Positions 17,660 to 26,569 of a stretch of 64,000 nt of DNA are shown here, piece by piece (position 1 is the stretch's first letter; each line of letters opens with the position of its first letter). This DNA is from Phenylobacterium sp. Lineage in GTDB: Bacteria > Pseudomonadota > Alphaproteobacteria > Caulobacterales > Caulobacteraceae. The notes below the pieces were generated by a model. It was not told the DNA's origin. It ran no database searches and was given only the letters and a program-made list of their open reading frames with translations. The stretch is from assembly GCF_030680185.1 (NCBI RefSeq), contig NZ_JAUXVZ010000056.1:41812-105811 (forward strand). Reading direction: 5' to 3'. Both the position numbers and the translations under genes were made by a program.

Positions 17660-18454
17660 TCAGATACTCTTGCTGGTTTCCGGACCAAAGGCACCGCCGA
17701 AGCCGCTGCCCTTGCCCTCGCCGTCCTGGCCCAGCAGCAGGGCCAGAAGACTCTGGTCCTGCTTGAGGCGATCCAGCCGCGCCGCCAGCATCTGATCGCG
17801 CTCGGACAGGTCCGGAATCGCCTGTGACGGCCGCATGGCCGCCGGTGCCCCGTCGCCCGCGCTGCGCTGCAGATTGGCATGAACCTCGGCCACCGTGGCC
17901 GGGCGGCCGTCGCGATAGAAGATCGACCGGTTGGCCGCGGCGGCTTGCGGGAACAGCGAAACCGCGCTGGCCGTCGGCCGCCGCTCCATGGCGTCCATCA
18001 ACTGCGCCGCGCCGGCCGGTCCCAGGAAGTGGGCGGCGTACAGATCGCCCGCGCCGGGCTCCCGCCCCGAACGACCCCGCAGATATGCCGCGTTTGACGC
18101 CGTCAGCTCGGCCGCCATGGTCGAGGCCGCCTGGGGATCGAAGCGCAGGTCCAGCACCACGTTGCGCGCCGAGCCCTCGACCTTCCAGCGCCCATCCCCA
18201 CCGCGGTAGATCAGGTCGGCATATTGGCCGTAGCCGTGTTTGGCACCGTGAGCCTTAACCGTCCCGAGCCAGGTCTGTTCAATGAACTGGAACAGGCCCG
18301 CCGCCGACGATGTGCGGGCCCGGGCAGCCGGATTCATCGCGCTTTCCCGCCGCGCCGTCCGGACCAGAAAGTCAGCGTCCACGCCGGTCGCGTTCGAGGC
18401 GCGCCGAATGGCTGCCTCAACTCCGCCGGCGGATGGAATCGCTCCGATATTCAT
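17660..18454 (-). CDS. Lytic transglycosylase (SLT domain) protein
   Basis: 264 residues with an SLT lysozyme-like domain from about residue 12: catalytic Glu37 in ARRESAMNP, then SAAGLFQFIEQTWL and the AAHFLGPAGAAQL helix. A charged C-terminal tail (SERDQMLAARLDRLKQDQ) follows. It has no obvious signal peptide, which recalls flagellar or pilus-associated transglycosylases such as Caulobacter PleA. That identity is a possibility, not a demonstration. It cleaves peptidoglycan glycan strands to 1,6-anhydro products. It lies 75 bases upstream of the DUF2336 gene on the same strand. Confidence 0.85.
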   Translation of the reverse strand: MNIGAIPSAGGVEAAIRRASNATGVDADFLVRTARRESAMNPAARARTSSAAGLFQFIEQTWLGTVKAHGAKHGYGQYADLIYRGGDGRWKVEGSARNVVLDLRFDPQAASTMAAELTASNAAYLRGRSGREPGAGDLYAAHFLGPAGAAQLMDAMERRPTASAVSLFPQAAAANRSIFYRDGRPATVAEVHANLQRSAGDGAPAAMRPSQAIPDLSERDQMLAARLDRLKQDQSLLALLLGQDGEGKGSGFGGAFGPETSKSI

Positions 18455-18649
18455 GAGTCATGACGCTGGGGGTTCGTGGTTAATCAAATCCTAACAGCGA
18501 CCTTTGCGTCCACAACCTCTTAACCTTCGGGCGGCCGTCGCCACGGTGGCGCTTTCAAGGCAGGGCTCGCCCCAAACTTGCCGTCAGGTCAGCGCTCAAC
18601 TTCGCCTTGGGACGCTGTGGGGGCAGCGAAAGACAGGGAAGAGACGGCC

Positions 18650-19375
18650 ATGATGATCAAGACAGCGGACGGCCCCGGAATGGTGAGCCCGATCGACTTC
18701 CACGAACGCACGAGCCCGAGATTCTCGAAAGCGACCTGGATCGCGACCGGTATCGTCGTCGCGGCCCACGTCGGCCTCGGCACGGCGATGTACTATCAGC
18801 GGTTCGAAATGCCGCAGATCAAAGCCTTGGCTCAACCTGACCCGATCGAGGTCACCTTCGAGCGGTTGCCCATGCCGGTGCCGCAACCCAAGCCCCTTCC
18901 CGCGCCGCCCAACACCCGGGTCAACGAGACAACGGCGACCACACCCGACGTGGAGCCTGTGGCCGTAACCCAGGGCGAGACCGTTGCCGACAGCACTACG
19001 ATCACGACGACGAAGGTCTCACCCGATCCAGTTCCCGACGCCAGGCCGGTCGAACCCGTCCGCCCGCAACCGCCCGCGGTTATCCGCAATCCCAGCTGGT
19101 CACGCCAACCGTCGGGCGATCAGATGATGCGGGCCTACCCTCAACGGGCGATTGCCGCCGGCGTGGTCGGATCGGCGTCGCTGAACTGTCTGGTGCTGCC
19201 CTCGGGGGCCGTGACCGACTGCAATGTCACCAGCGAGACGCCGGGCGGCTATGGCTTCGGCCGGGCGGCAGAGGGCCTTTCGCGCTATTTCCGGATCAAC
19301 CCGCGTACCGTCAACGGCGCGGCGGAGGGCTCGAGGGTCAACATCAACCTGCGCTTCAACCTGCCGGAAGACTGA
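18650..19375 (+). CDS. TonB family energy-transducer-like protein
   Basis: 241 residues: a short cytoplasmic N-terminus, one transmembrane helix (~29-48), a Pro-rich periplasmic spacer (PMPVPQPKPLPAPPNTR) and a TonB C-terminal domain (YPQRAIAAGVVGSASLNCLV through VNINLRFNLPED). ATG 18650 follows AGGGAAGAGA. No exbB/exbD is adjacent, so it is either a secondary TonB using a distant motor or a TonB-domain protein with another role. The stop directly abuts the stop of the convergent oxidase gene. Confidence 0.85.
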   Translation: MMIKTADGPGMVSPIDFHERTSPRFSKATWIATGIVVAAHVGLGTAMYYQRFEMPQIKALAQPDPIEVTFERLPMPVPQPKPLPAPPNTRVNETTATTPDVEPVAVTQGETVADSTTITTTKVSPDPVPDARPVEPVRPQPPAVIRNPSWSRQPSGDQMMRAYPQRAIAAGVVGSASLNCLVLPSGAVTDCNVTSETPGGYGFGRAAEGLSRYFRINPRTVNGAAEGSRVNINLRFNLPED

Positions 19376-20386
19376 TCAGGCGAACCTGAGCGGGTCGAGG
19401 GCGGCGGCGTCCGCCACGGGCGGGCGGCCCTCGATCCCGTCCGCCGTGATGCGCGCGACCAGCGGCCCCATCAGCCAGCCGTTGCGGCGGGGGGCGAGGG
19501 CCAGGTACAGGCCCGGCTCACCGGTGGGACCGGCCAACGGCAGGCCGTCGGCGGTCGCGCCGCGAATGCCCACGCGGGTCACTCCGGCCTCGCCGGTCGC
19601 GTCAAGGAGCGCCAGTCCCGCCGCGACCTGTCTCGCGGCCTCGACCGGATCGGGATCCAGATCGCGCCGCCCCGGCTCCATGGTCGCGCCGATGACGACC
19701 CCACCATCGCAGGGGGCGGCATAGATCCCCGGGCCTCGGATCACCCGGGGCGGGGGCGGTGTCGCGACAAAGGTCAACTGACCCCGGATCGGCAGGATCG
19801 CAGCCACGCTGGCGGCGACAGCGTCCGGCAGGCCGGCAATCGGGTCTCCGGCACCGGTGGCCAGCACCACCGTGGGGGTGAACCAGACACGACCATCACT
19901 GGCTTCGACTCTCCAGCGCAGTGCGTCCCCGGTCAAACGGGCGATCTCCCCCTTCACCACGACCAGGCCGGGCGCTCGCGCCAGGGCCTTCAGGGTCGGG
20001 CCGACCTCAATGCGCCAGTCGGCCGTGGTGGTCAGACCGCCCCGATCCGTCCGGGCGTCAAAGCCGAGCGTTTTAAGGCGGGCGACGGCGCGCTCGGGCT
20101 CAGGACCGCGCCAGTCGGCACCTTCACGGAGAAGCCGCAGCGCGTGGGTCTCGGCGAAGGCCGGCCACAGGTCACGAGCCCGCTTCAGCAGGGTCGCGCG
20201 CTCCGGCGGTAAGTCCTCGAGCAGCGATTCCAGTGCCGGCGCGATCATCCCGGCGGCAATGGACGAGGCATTCGGCGCGCCGGGGTCGAGAATCGTCACG
20301 GCATGGCCGCGCACCGCCAGTTCGGCCGCGGTGCAGAGGCCGAGCACGCCGGCGCCGATGACGATCACGTCTGGAGAGGAAGCCAC
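19376..20386 (-). CDS. FAD-dependent amino-acid oxidase (ThiO/DadA-like)
   Basis: 336 residues of the DAO family. The Rossmann FAD motif VIVIGAGVLGLCTAAELA (residues ~7-24) is followed by ASSIAAGMIAPALE, which is characteristic of glycine oxidase ThiO, and a C-terminal RRNGWLMGPLVARI segment. It oxidises glycine or other amines to imines with O2; in thiamine synthesis the imine feeds ThiG. No other thi genes are nearby, so ThiO is only the most likely reading. The start is GTG (20386). Confidence 0.8.
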   Translation of the reverse strand: MASSPDVIVIGAGVLGLCTAAELAVRGHAVTILDPGAPNASSIAAGMIAPALESLLEDLPPERATLLKRARDLWPAFAETHALRLLREGADWRGPEPERAVARLKTLGFDARTDRGGLTTTADWRIEVGPTLKALARAPGLVVVKGEIARLTGDALRWRVEASDGRVWFTPTVVLATGAGDPIAGLPDAVAASVAAILPIRGQLTFVATPPPPRVIRGPGIYAAPCDGGVVIGATMEPGRRDLDPDPVEAARQVAAGLALLDATGEAGVTRVGIRGATADGLPLAGPTGEPGLYLALAPRRNGWLMGPLVARITADGIEGRPPVADAAALDPLRFA

Positions 20387-20431
20387 GGGCGATCAGATCG
20401 ACCGCCCGCGCTTCGATTGCAAGGCGCGATA

Positions 20432-22276
20432 TTACTCGGCGGCGATCGCCGAGGCCCGGCGGGCGTCGATGCGGGCGGTCAGCGCGGCGTGCTGGTCCCA
20501 CAGGGCGCGGGGCAGGCGGTCGCCGAACTGGGCATAGAATTCCGGGATCAGCGAGGCCTCCTCGGCCCAGACCTCGGCGTCGACGTCCAGCAGGGTCGAC
20601 AGATCGGTGTCCGAAAGGCTCAGGCCCGACAGGTCCAGCGCCTCGCGGGTCGGAACACGACCGACCGGGGTGTCGACGGCTTCGGCCTCGCCGTCGAGGC
20701 GTTCGGCGATCCACTTCAACACGCGGGCGTTGTCGCCAAAGCCGGGCCAGACGAACTGGCCGTCGTCATTCTTGCGGAACCAGTTGACGAAATAGAGCCG
20801 CGGCAGTTTGGCGGCCTCGGTCTTGCCGGCCATCGACAGCCAGTGGGCGAAATAGTCGCCCATGTTGTAGCCGCAGAAGGGCAGCATCGCGAAGGGATCG
20901 CGGCGCAGGGTGCCGATGGCGTTCTCGGCGGCGGCGGTGCCTTCCGAGGCGACCGACGAGCCCATGAACACGCCATGCTCCCAGTCAAAGGCCTCGGTGA
21001 CCAGCGGCACGGCCGAGGCGCGGCGGCCACCGAACAGGATGGCGTCGATCGGCACACCCTTCGGATCTTCCCATTCCGGCGCGATGGTCGGGCATTGCGC
21101 GGCCGGAGCGGCGAAACGGGCGTTGGGATGGGCGGCGGGCTCACCCGAGGCGGGGTCGTGGGGCACACCCTTCCAGTTGGTCAGGCCCTCGGGCGCGGTC
21201 TTGGTCAGGCCTTCCCACCAGACGTCGTTGTCGGCGGTCAGGGCCGTATTGGTGAAGACGGTGTTGGACCCCATGGTCGCCAGGGCGTTGCCATTGGTGT
21301 TGCGGCTGGTGCCCGGCGCGACGCCGAAGAAGCCGGCCTCGGGGTTCACGGCGTACAGGCGACCGTCGTCACCGAAGCGCATCCAGGCGATGTCGTCGCC
21401 GATGGTTTCGGCGGTCCAGCCCGGAATGGTCGGCTGCAGCATGGCCAGATTGGTCTTGCCGCAGGCCGAGGGGAAGGCGGCGGCGACGTATTTGGCGCGG
21501 CCCTTCGGGTCGGTCAGCTTGAGGATCAGCATATGCTCGGCCAGCCAGCCCTCGTCGCGGGCCATGACCGAGGCGATGCGCAGGGCGTAGCATTTCTTGC
21601 CCAGCAGGGCGTTGCCGCCATAGCCCGAGCCGTAGGACCAGATCTCGCGCGTCTCGGGGAAGTGGACGATCCATTTGTCGGCGTTGCAGGGCCACGGCAC
21701 ATCGGCCTGGCCCTCGGCCAGCGGCGCGCCCAGCGTATGCACGGCGGGCACGAAGACGCCGTCGGTGCCCATCAGGTCCAGCACCGGCTGGCCCATGCGG
21801 GTCATGATGCCCATCGAGACGGCGACATAGCCGCTGTCGGTGATCTCGACGCCGAGGGCGCTGAGGTCAGAGCCGAGCGGGCCCATCGAGAACGGCACGA
21901 CATACATGGTGCGGCCGACCATGCAGCCGTCGAACAGGCCGTCGAGGCGCTGGCGCATCTCGGCGGCGTCGGACCAGTTGTTGGTCGGGCCGGCGTCGAT
22001 CTTGTCGGCGGAGCAGATGAAGGTGCGACTCTCGACCCGGGCCACGTCCTTGGGGTCCGAGGCGGCGTAGTAGCAGCCGGGGCGCTTGGTCTGGTCCAGT
22101 TCGCGCAGCGTGCCCTTGCCGATCAGGTCGGCGACGATGGCGGTCTTTTCGGCTTCGGAGCCGTCGCACCAGTGGACGCGGTCGGGCCGGGTCTTGGCGG
22201 CGATCTTTTCGACCCAGGCCAGGAGGCCGGCATGGCGGGTGGGGGCCGGATGCAGGCCGGGGATGGAATCCGTCAC
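20432..22276 (-). CDS. pckG: Phosphoenolpyruvate carboxykinase (GTP)
   Basis: About 614 residues of GTP-type PEPCK. The P-loop/kinase-1a motif [13 protein letters not shown] carries the hyper-reactive Cys. Other landmarks are FAGEVKG-region equivalents ([16 protein letters not shown]), the guanine-site [10 protein letters not shown] segment and [11 protein letters not shown]. It converts oxaloacetate + GTP to PEP for gluconeogenesis. I chose GTG 22276, six bases after AGGAGA (22283-22288); GTG 22282 and an upstream codon at 22318 are alternatives. A single-gene unit. Confidence 0.97.
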   Translation of the reverse strand: MTDSIPGLHPAPTRHAGLLAWVEKIAAKTRPDRVHWCDGSEAEKTAIVADLIGKGTLRELDQTKRPGCYYAASDPKDVARVESRTFICSADKIDAGPTNNWSDAAEMRQRLDGLFDGCMVGRTMYVVPFSMGPLGSDLSALGVEITDSGYVAVSMGIMTRMGQPVLDLMGTDGVFVPAVHTLGAPLAEGQADVPWPCNADKWIVHFPETREIWSYGSGYGGNALLGKKCYALRIASVMARDEGWLAEHMLILKLTDPKGRAKYVAAAFPSACGKTNLAMLQPTIPGWTAETIGDDIAWMRFGDDGRLYAVNPEAGFFGVAPGTSRNTNGNALATMGSNTVFTNTALTADNDVWWEGLTKTAPEGLTNWKGVPHDPASGEPAAHPNARFAAPAAQCPTIAPEWEDPKGVPIDAILFGGRRASAVPLVTEAFDWEHGVFMGSSVASEGTAAAENAIGTLRRDPFAMLPFCGYNMGDYFAHWLSMAGKTEAAKLPRLYFVNWFRKNDDGQFVWPGFGDNARVLKWIAERLDGEAEAVDTPVGRVPTREALDLSGLSLSDTDLSTLLDVDAEVWAEEASLIPEFYAQFGDRLPRALWDQHAALTARIDARRASAIAAE

Positions 22277-22482
22277 GCGCACTCTCCTGATTGGGGCCCG
22301 GCGATCTGACGCCGCCATGGCTGATCCGTGCGTGGCTCATCACGCAATGTTTCAGGGCGAATGACACCGAAGCGGACGCGGCGTCAACCGATGCATGTTT
22401 CAACCTCTCGCGAGCGAGGCACCCGGCCGCGCCCGCACAATTCCGGTCGCGGAGTGGCGCGGGGCGGGTTATCGGAACGACC

Positions 22483-23115
22483 ATGCAGACGATGGACCCC
22501 GCCAGAGCGAACCCCGAAGGGGCCCTCGCCTCACCCGCCGTGGCGCGAAACACGGGGCCGATCCTCGAGGTGCTGAAGGCGCATATGCCGGCGACGGGCC
22601 GGGTGCTCGAAGTCGCCGCAGGCTCGGGTGAGCATGCCGTGGCCCTTGCGGGTGCCCTGCCCGGCCTTGACTGGACACCCAGTGACCCGAGCGCCGAGGC
22701 GCGGGCCAGTATCACGGCCTGGGCGGCGGGCGCGGCTCTGCCCAATCTGCGCGACCCGCTGGCACTCGACGTGCGGGACCCGGCGAGCTGGCCCGAGGGG
22801 CCGTTGCAGGCCGTGGTCTGTATCAACATGATTCACATCAGCCCGTGGGCGGCGACCGAGGGGCTGATGGCGCTGGCGGGAAGCCGGCTGGCCACCGGCG
22901 GTCTGCTGGTCCTGTACGGGCCGTACCGCGAGGCCGACGTGCCGCTGGCGGACTCGAATGCCGCCTTCGACGAGAGCCTGAAGGGCCGTAATCCGGACTG
23001 GGGTCTGCGCGACCGGGATGGGGTGGCGGCGACGGCGAGGGCCGAAGGGCTGGCCCTGACCATGCGGATCGGGATGCCAGCCAACAATCTGATCCTGCTG
23101 TTCCGGCGGGTCTGA
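22483..23115 (+). CDS. DUF938 SAM-dependent methyltransferase-like protein
   Basis: 210 residues matching the DUF938 family. It has SPAVARNTGPILEVL at the N-terminus, the SAM-binding motif RVLEVAAGSGEHAVALA, then VVCINMIHISPWAATEGLM and LYGPYREADVPLADSNAAFD, and ends IGMPANNLILLFRR. Rossmann-type methyltransferase; substrate unknown. ATG 22483 is preferred, and ATG 22492 is also possible. Divergent from pckG with about 200 bases between. Confidence 0.88.
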   Translation: MQTMDPARANPEGALASPAVARNTGPILEVLKAHMPATGRVLEVAAGSGEHAVALAGALPGLDWTPSDPSAEARASITAWAAGAALPNLRDPLALDVRDPASWPEGPLQAVVCINMIHISPWAATEGLMALAGSRLATGGLLVLYGPYREADVPLADSNAAFDESLKGRNPDWGLRDRDGVAATARAEGLALTMRIGMPANNLILLFRRV

Positions 23116-23186
23116 GCGGCGCTTGTGCTTTCGGCGGGGATGTGGCGGCATTGGGCTCAAGCTTGGCTGAACCCGAAAGTGACCTC

Positions 23187-23690
23187 ATGAAACGTCTCCT
23201 CGTCCTTCTCGCCGTTCTGGCCACGGCAGGTCCGGCTCTCGGCCAGACGCCGCCGACAGCCGCGCCGACGGCGGCTCCCGCTGCGTCCTATGGCGCGCCG
23301 ATCCGGCTGGAGGTGGCCCAGGCGCTGATCGTGCGGGCCACGGAAGAGGCGCGGGCACGCGGGTTCCGCCTGGCCTTTGCCGTGGTCGAGCCGTCGGGCG
23401 AGCTGGTCGCCTTCGGGCGGATGGACGACGTCCAGTACGGCTCCATCGCCATTGCCCAGGCCAAGGCCCGGGCCGCGGCGCGGTTCCGCACGGCGACCGC
23501 CGCGCATGAGGAGCGGCTGACGGCCGGGCGCACGGCCCTGCTGGCCATCGAGGGCATTGTGCCGATCGCCGGGGGCGTGCCCATCGTGGTCGACGGCCGG
23601 GTGGTCGGGGCCATGGGCATCTCGGGGGCCGCCTCGGCGGATGACGATGCGGTGGCGCGGGCGGCCATCGCGGCGGTGATCGGTACCTAG
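23187..23690 (+). CDS. GlcG/HbpS-like (DUF336) haem-binding family protein, exported
   Basis: 167 residues: a signal peptide (MKRLLVLLAVLATAGPALG), a short Ala/Pro linker, then the GlcG/HbpS domain (RATEEARARGFRLAFAVVEPSG, SIAIAQAKARAA and GGVPIVVDGRVVGAMGISGA). Family members bind or degrade haem, or are accessory proteins; here it acts in the periplasm. ATG 23187 begins the signal sequence. It is probably transcribed with the pseudouridine synthase that follows 33 bases later. Confidence 0.85.
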   Translation: MKRLLVLLAVLATAGPALGQTPPTAAPTAAPAASYGAPIRLEVAQALIVRATEEARARGFRLAFAVVEPSGELVAFGRMDDVQYGSIAIAQAKARAAARFRTATAAHEERLTAGRTALLAIEGIVPIAGGVPIVVDGRVVGAMGISGAASADDDAVARAAIAAVIGT

Positions 23691-23723
23691 ACCCGGCCCG
23701 CCCCGGCGGCTACGGAGCCGCGC

Positions 23724-24479
23724 ATGGCCTTCTCCAGAACCTACGACGGCGACGAGCCGGTCCGGATCAACAAATGGCTGGGCCAGACCGGGGTCTGCTC
23801 GCGGCGCGAGGCCGATGCCCTGATCGCCGACGGCCTGGTCTCGGTCGAGGGCGAGGTGGTCACCGACGCCGGGCGCAAGCTCGAGCCCGGCCAGACCCTG
23901 ACCCTCAGCGAGCGGGCCACGGCCACCCTGGCCGAGGGCGTGACCATCGTCATGCACAAGCCGCTCGGCTACGTCTCGGGCCAGCCCGAGCCGGACAAGC
24001 TGCCGGCCGTGCGGCTGGTCACCGACGGCAACCGGGTCGGGCCCGGCGTGACCCCGGCGGACGACCACTCCCTGCCCCCGATCGGGCGGCTGGACGAGGA
24101 CTCCCGCGGCCTGTTGCTGCTGTCCTCGGACGGGGTGGTGGCCAAGGCGGTGATCGGGCCCCAGTCCGACCTGGACAAGGAGTATCTGGTCCGCATCGCC
24201 GGTGACGTGACCGAGAACAAGTTGAAATTGCTACGTTATGGCCTGATGCTGGACGGCCGCCAGCTGAAACGCGCCCACGTCAGCCGGATGGAATCGTTCC
24301 GCCTGAAGTTCATCCTGCGCGAGGGCCGCAACCGCCAGATCCGGCGCATGTGCGACATGGTCGACCTCGAGGTCATCGACCTGATCCGGGTGCGGATCGG
24401 GCCGCTCAGGCTCGACAACCTGCCCGAAGGCAAATGGCGCATGCTGACCGCCGAGGAGCGGGCCGCCCTGGTCGGCTGA
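23724..24479 (+). CDS. 23S rRNA pseudouridine synthase, RluF/RluB-like
   Basis: 251 residues: an N-terminal S4 RNA-binding domain (INKWLGQTGVCSRREADALI, ~15-60) followed by a TruA/RsuA-type catalytic domain with the Asp motif GRLDEDSRGLLLLSSDG. The closing signature is EGRNRQIRRMCDMV. The GYVSGQP and LPPIGRLD phrases fit RluF best, which modifies U2604 of 23S rRNA in E. coli. RluB is the alternative. Confidence 0.9.
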   Translation: MAFSRTYDGDEPVRINKWLGQTGVCSRREADALIADGLVSVEGEVVTDAGRKLEPGQTLTLSERATATLAEGVTIVMHKPLGYVSGQPEPDKLPAVRLVTDGNRVGPGVTPADDHSLPPIGRLDEDSRGLLLLSSDGVVAKAVIGPQSDLDKEYLVRIAGDVTENKLKLLRYGLMLDGRQLKRAHVSRMESFRLKFILREGRNRQIRRMCDMVDLEVIDLIRVRIGPLRLDNLPEGKWRMLTAEERAALVG

Positions 24480-24616
24480 TCGCGCCAAAAACAGAGTCCA
24501 ATGAGTCCGAAGAGTCTACTTCGCCGGACCCTCGACCGCGCGATACGGACGAGGACCGGAGAGCATTCTAACCGGTTGATGCGTCAGAAACGGTCGCATC
24601 GGCGACCCGAAACGAC

Positions 24617-24649
24617 AAAGGCCGCCCCCGGTATCAGGAGGCGGCCTTC
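24617..24649 (-). terminator. Probable rho-independent terminator
   Basis: GGCCGCC (24620-24626) pairs with GGCGGCC (24640-24646); on the minus strand it ends in TTT. It lies just downstream of the minus-strand gene ending at 24694. The rest of the ~214-base gap to the RluF-like gene shows nothing else. Confidence 0.55.
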
Positions 24650-24693
24650 GAAAGGCTGACGACCGGGGTCACCGGCCCTCGCGCGGTTCGTCG

Positions 24694-25212
24694 CTACTGG
24701 ATACGTCGGGCCGCGTCGGCGAGGGCCTCGGAGGTGCCGAGCACCTCGACCGTGTCGCCGGAGACCATGACGGCGGGCGCATCGGCGCTGACGTCGGTGG
24801 TGCGGTCGAGGGCGCGCAGAACGTCGGCGACGCCTTCACCGAAGGCCAGGACCGGCGTGCCCTTGGCCTGGGCGTGCTGGATGGCGTCATCGAGGGCGGC
24901 GATGTCCGTGGTGTCGTTGGCGGCACCGGCCGGAACGATCAGGGCCTTGAGGGCACCGTTGTCGATGTCGGAGACCTGGGCGGTGGCCAGCACGCTGGTG
25001 CCACCGACATTCATACCGGCCTCGCCGACCGACATCGGGGCCAGGGACAGGCCGTTCGAACGCAGCACGGCTTCCGCATCCGGCAGATCGCCGAAGGTCA
25101 TGGACCGGCGCATGGCCAGGCCGACACGGGCTCGGATCGGCGGGGCACGGTAGCCATAGCGCGAACCGGGATTGGAGCGGGGGGTGAACGGTGCTTTGCG
25201 TTGTGCGAACAA
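24694..25212 (-). CDS. Conserved hypothetical protein, GATase/DJ-1-like fragment signature
   Basis: 172 residues from a TTG at 25212, chosen because a perfect GAGGAGA site (25219-25225) sits six bases upstream; a longer frame to 25326 has no such site. The N-terminal third is basic (FAQRKAPFTPRSNPGSRYG). The rest alternates beta and alpha: ALKALIVPAGAAND, AIQHAQAKGTPVLAFGEGVADVL and APAVMVSGDTVEVLG, like a class I glutamine-amidotransferase or DJ-1 fold. The nucleophile elbow has Gly-Glu-Gly where those enzymes have a Cys, so catalysis of that kind is unlikely. Function unknown. Confidence 0.65.
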   Translation of the reverse strand: MFAQRKAPFTPRSNPGSRYGYRAPPIRARVGLAMRRSMTFGDLPDAEAVLRSNGLSLAPMSVGEAGMNVGGTSVLATAQVSDIDNGALKALIVPAGAANDTTDIAALDDAIQHAQAKGTPVLAFGEGVADVLRALDRTTDVSADAPAVMVSGDTVEVLGTSEALADAARRIQ

Positions 25213-25404
25213 GAGCGTCTCCTCGGGGGGTTTCAGGGTCTCGAAGTCCAGCGACGAATAAGGTTCACCCGCCGCCACGCAGGGCGTGGGCAGGAGGCCG
25301 TCTGGATTTCCGGATGACCACAACATAACAGAAAGTTTCGATTTATCAAGTGTTGATCGAAAAAACTTCAGATGGAGTGGGGTTTGGAGGGGTGCCTGAG
25401 GGAG

Positions 25405-25583
25405 TGTCTCCTCCCTGTTCGCGCAGCGAATGGGGAGGTGGCACGGCGCCCCTTCGCGCCGTGACGGAGGGGTGGTGAGCGGCGCTCAAGCTTCATCACG
25501 GGGGCAGCGGGTTCCTGCCCCACCCCTCCACCACGCTTCGCGTGGTCCCCCTCCCCATTCGCTCCGCGAACAGGGAGGAGACA
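25405..25583. repeat. Large GC-rich palindromic intergenic repeat (copy 1)
   Basis: An 18-bp perfect outer inverted repeat (TGTCTCCTCCCTGTTCGC at 25405-25422 and its complement at 25566-25583). It encloses two internal hairpins, one CGGCGC-CCCTTC-GCGCCG-like and one CCACGCTTCGCGTGG. It shares the CCCCTCCACC...GGTCCCCCTCCCC core with the elements near 29.4, 30.3, 31.8 and 35.4 kb. It fills the 384-base gap between the TTG-start gene and the phosphatase gene. Confidence 0.85.
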
Positions 25584-25596
25584 CGGGCGTCAGCGC

Positions 25597-25926
25597 TCAG
25601 ATGGACCGCAGGTGCGGCCCCACCTTCCTCTCCAGCAGCGCCACCAGCTCGGGCTGCATGAAGGCGTAGTCATCGGGGATGTCGAGGCAGATGACGCGGG
25701 CGCGTTTGAGCCAGAGTTTGAAGCGGCGCTGCAGCCGGGCGCGGTGGGCGCGCTCCATGACGAAGATGATATCGGCCCATTCGACCAGTTCGGCGGAGCA
25801 GTGCTCTTCCGCGTCGGGCGCCAGGCCGGCGGAGGCGGTCTCGACGCCGGGCCATGCCGCGAACACCTGCTCGGCCGTGGGGGAGCGCAGGCGATTACGG
25901 GAGCAGAGGAAGAGGAGGTTGGTCAG
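25597..25926 (-). CDS. Low-molecular-weight phosphotyrosine phosphatase-like protein (COG4551 type)
   Basis: 109 residues if started at CTG 25926. The P-loop C-SRNRL-R-S (CX5RS, Cys at residue 8) is followed by PTAEQVFAAWPG, ETASAGLAP and the general-acid region ICLDIPDDYAFMQPELV. No ATG, GTG or TTG exists in frame upstream of the active-site Cys before the neighbouring gene, and the first ATG (25866) would remove the active site. The CTG overlaps the GIY-YIG stop (CTGA). Either CTG is used or the copy is dead. A nearby fragment at 26566-26643 repeats its first ~26 codons with a GTG start. Confidence 0.75.
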   Translation of the reverse strand: MTNLLFLCSRNRLRSPTAEQVFAAWPGVETASAGLAPDAEEHCSAELVEWADIIFVMERAHRARLQRRFKLWLKRARVICLDIPDDYAFMQPELVALLERKVGPHLRSI

Positions 25927-26231
25927 GGGCGTTCGCCTGTCAGCAGGTCCGGATACAGGTCGCTCCAGTGCGGATTCATGCCCTCTACCAGAGCGAATTT
26001 CCAGGGTCGCAACCAGCGCTTGATGCGCTTCTCACGCAGGATCGCCTGATCGACGTACCGGTGATGCTCGTACCAGACCAGCAGATCCGTCTGCCGCTCG
26101 CGGCTGTAGCCGTCGACCTGCCCATGTTTGTGCTCGCCGACCCGCCGGATCAGATCGTTGGTCATGCCGACATACAGCCAGCCGCATGGACCGCTGGCGA
26201 CGATATAGACCCAGAAGCTGTGGTCGGTCAT
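25923..26231 (-). CDS. GIY-YIG nuclease domain protein (UPF0213/COG2827 type)
   Basis: 102 residues from ATG 26231. A single GIY-YIG domain: WVYIVASGPCGWLYVGMTNDLIRR (the GIY equivalent is VYI...LYVG), with the conserved Arg in NDLIRRVGEHK, a central YEHHRYVDQAILREKRIKRW segment and the Asn near the end. These small stand-alone proteins are common and often of unknown role, with possible DNA-repair or mobile-element origin. It lies directly upstream of the phosphatase gene, overlapping by four bases. Confidence 0.88.
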   Translation of the reverse strand: MTDHSFWVYIVASGPCGWLYVGMTNDLIRRVGEHKHGQVDGYSRERQTDLLVWYEHHRYVDQAILREKRIKRWLRPWKFALVEGMNPHWSDLYPDLLTGERP

Positions 26232-26293
26232 GGGGCCGTTCCCCCTCTTGCTCTCATGAGAACATATCAGGAACATTCTTCACCCTCAAGATC

Positions 26294-26569
26294 GCCCTCC
26301 TTGTCATCCCGGAAGCGCCCCAGGCGCTATCCGGGACGGTGGCGGCACCCCACCATGATCCTCCCGGACAGCCCCCTTGGGCTGAGCCGGGAGACAGGCG
26401 GCGACAGCGTCAAACGACGACACCGGGGCGCAGCGTCGCGGGTCCAATATTTCCAGCGTCCGCAGGCCGTCGCCCGGCTCAGCCCAAGGGGGCTGTCCGG
26501 GCGTTGGGCAGAGAGGACTTCAGCCGTCCCCGATCTCCGCTTCGCTTCGTCGGGGATGACAAGGAGGGC
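26294..26569. mobile_element. MITE-like element with 17-bp terminal inverted repeats
   Basis: A 276-bp non-coding block bounded by the perfect inverted repeat GCCCTCCTTGTCATCCC (26294-26310) and GGGATGACAAGGAGGGC (26553-26569). Inside it is a second perfect 29-bp inverted repeat at 26363-26391 and 26473-26501, beginning CCCGGACAGCCCC. No transposase lies within it, so it would be non-autonomous. Its right end directly meets a truncated copy of the phosphatase gene. No clear target duplication is seen next to the ends. Confidence 0.65.

Noticed and set aside
20303..22309. A 668-codon plus-strand frame opposite pckG
   Set aside because: Low-complexity Gly/His/Gln-rich translation without motifs, antisense to a clear enzyme gene.
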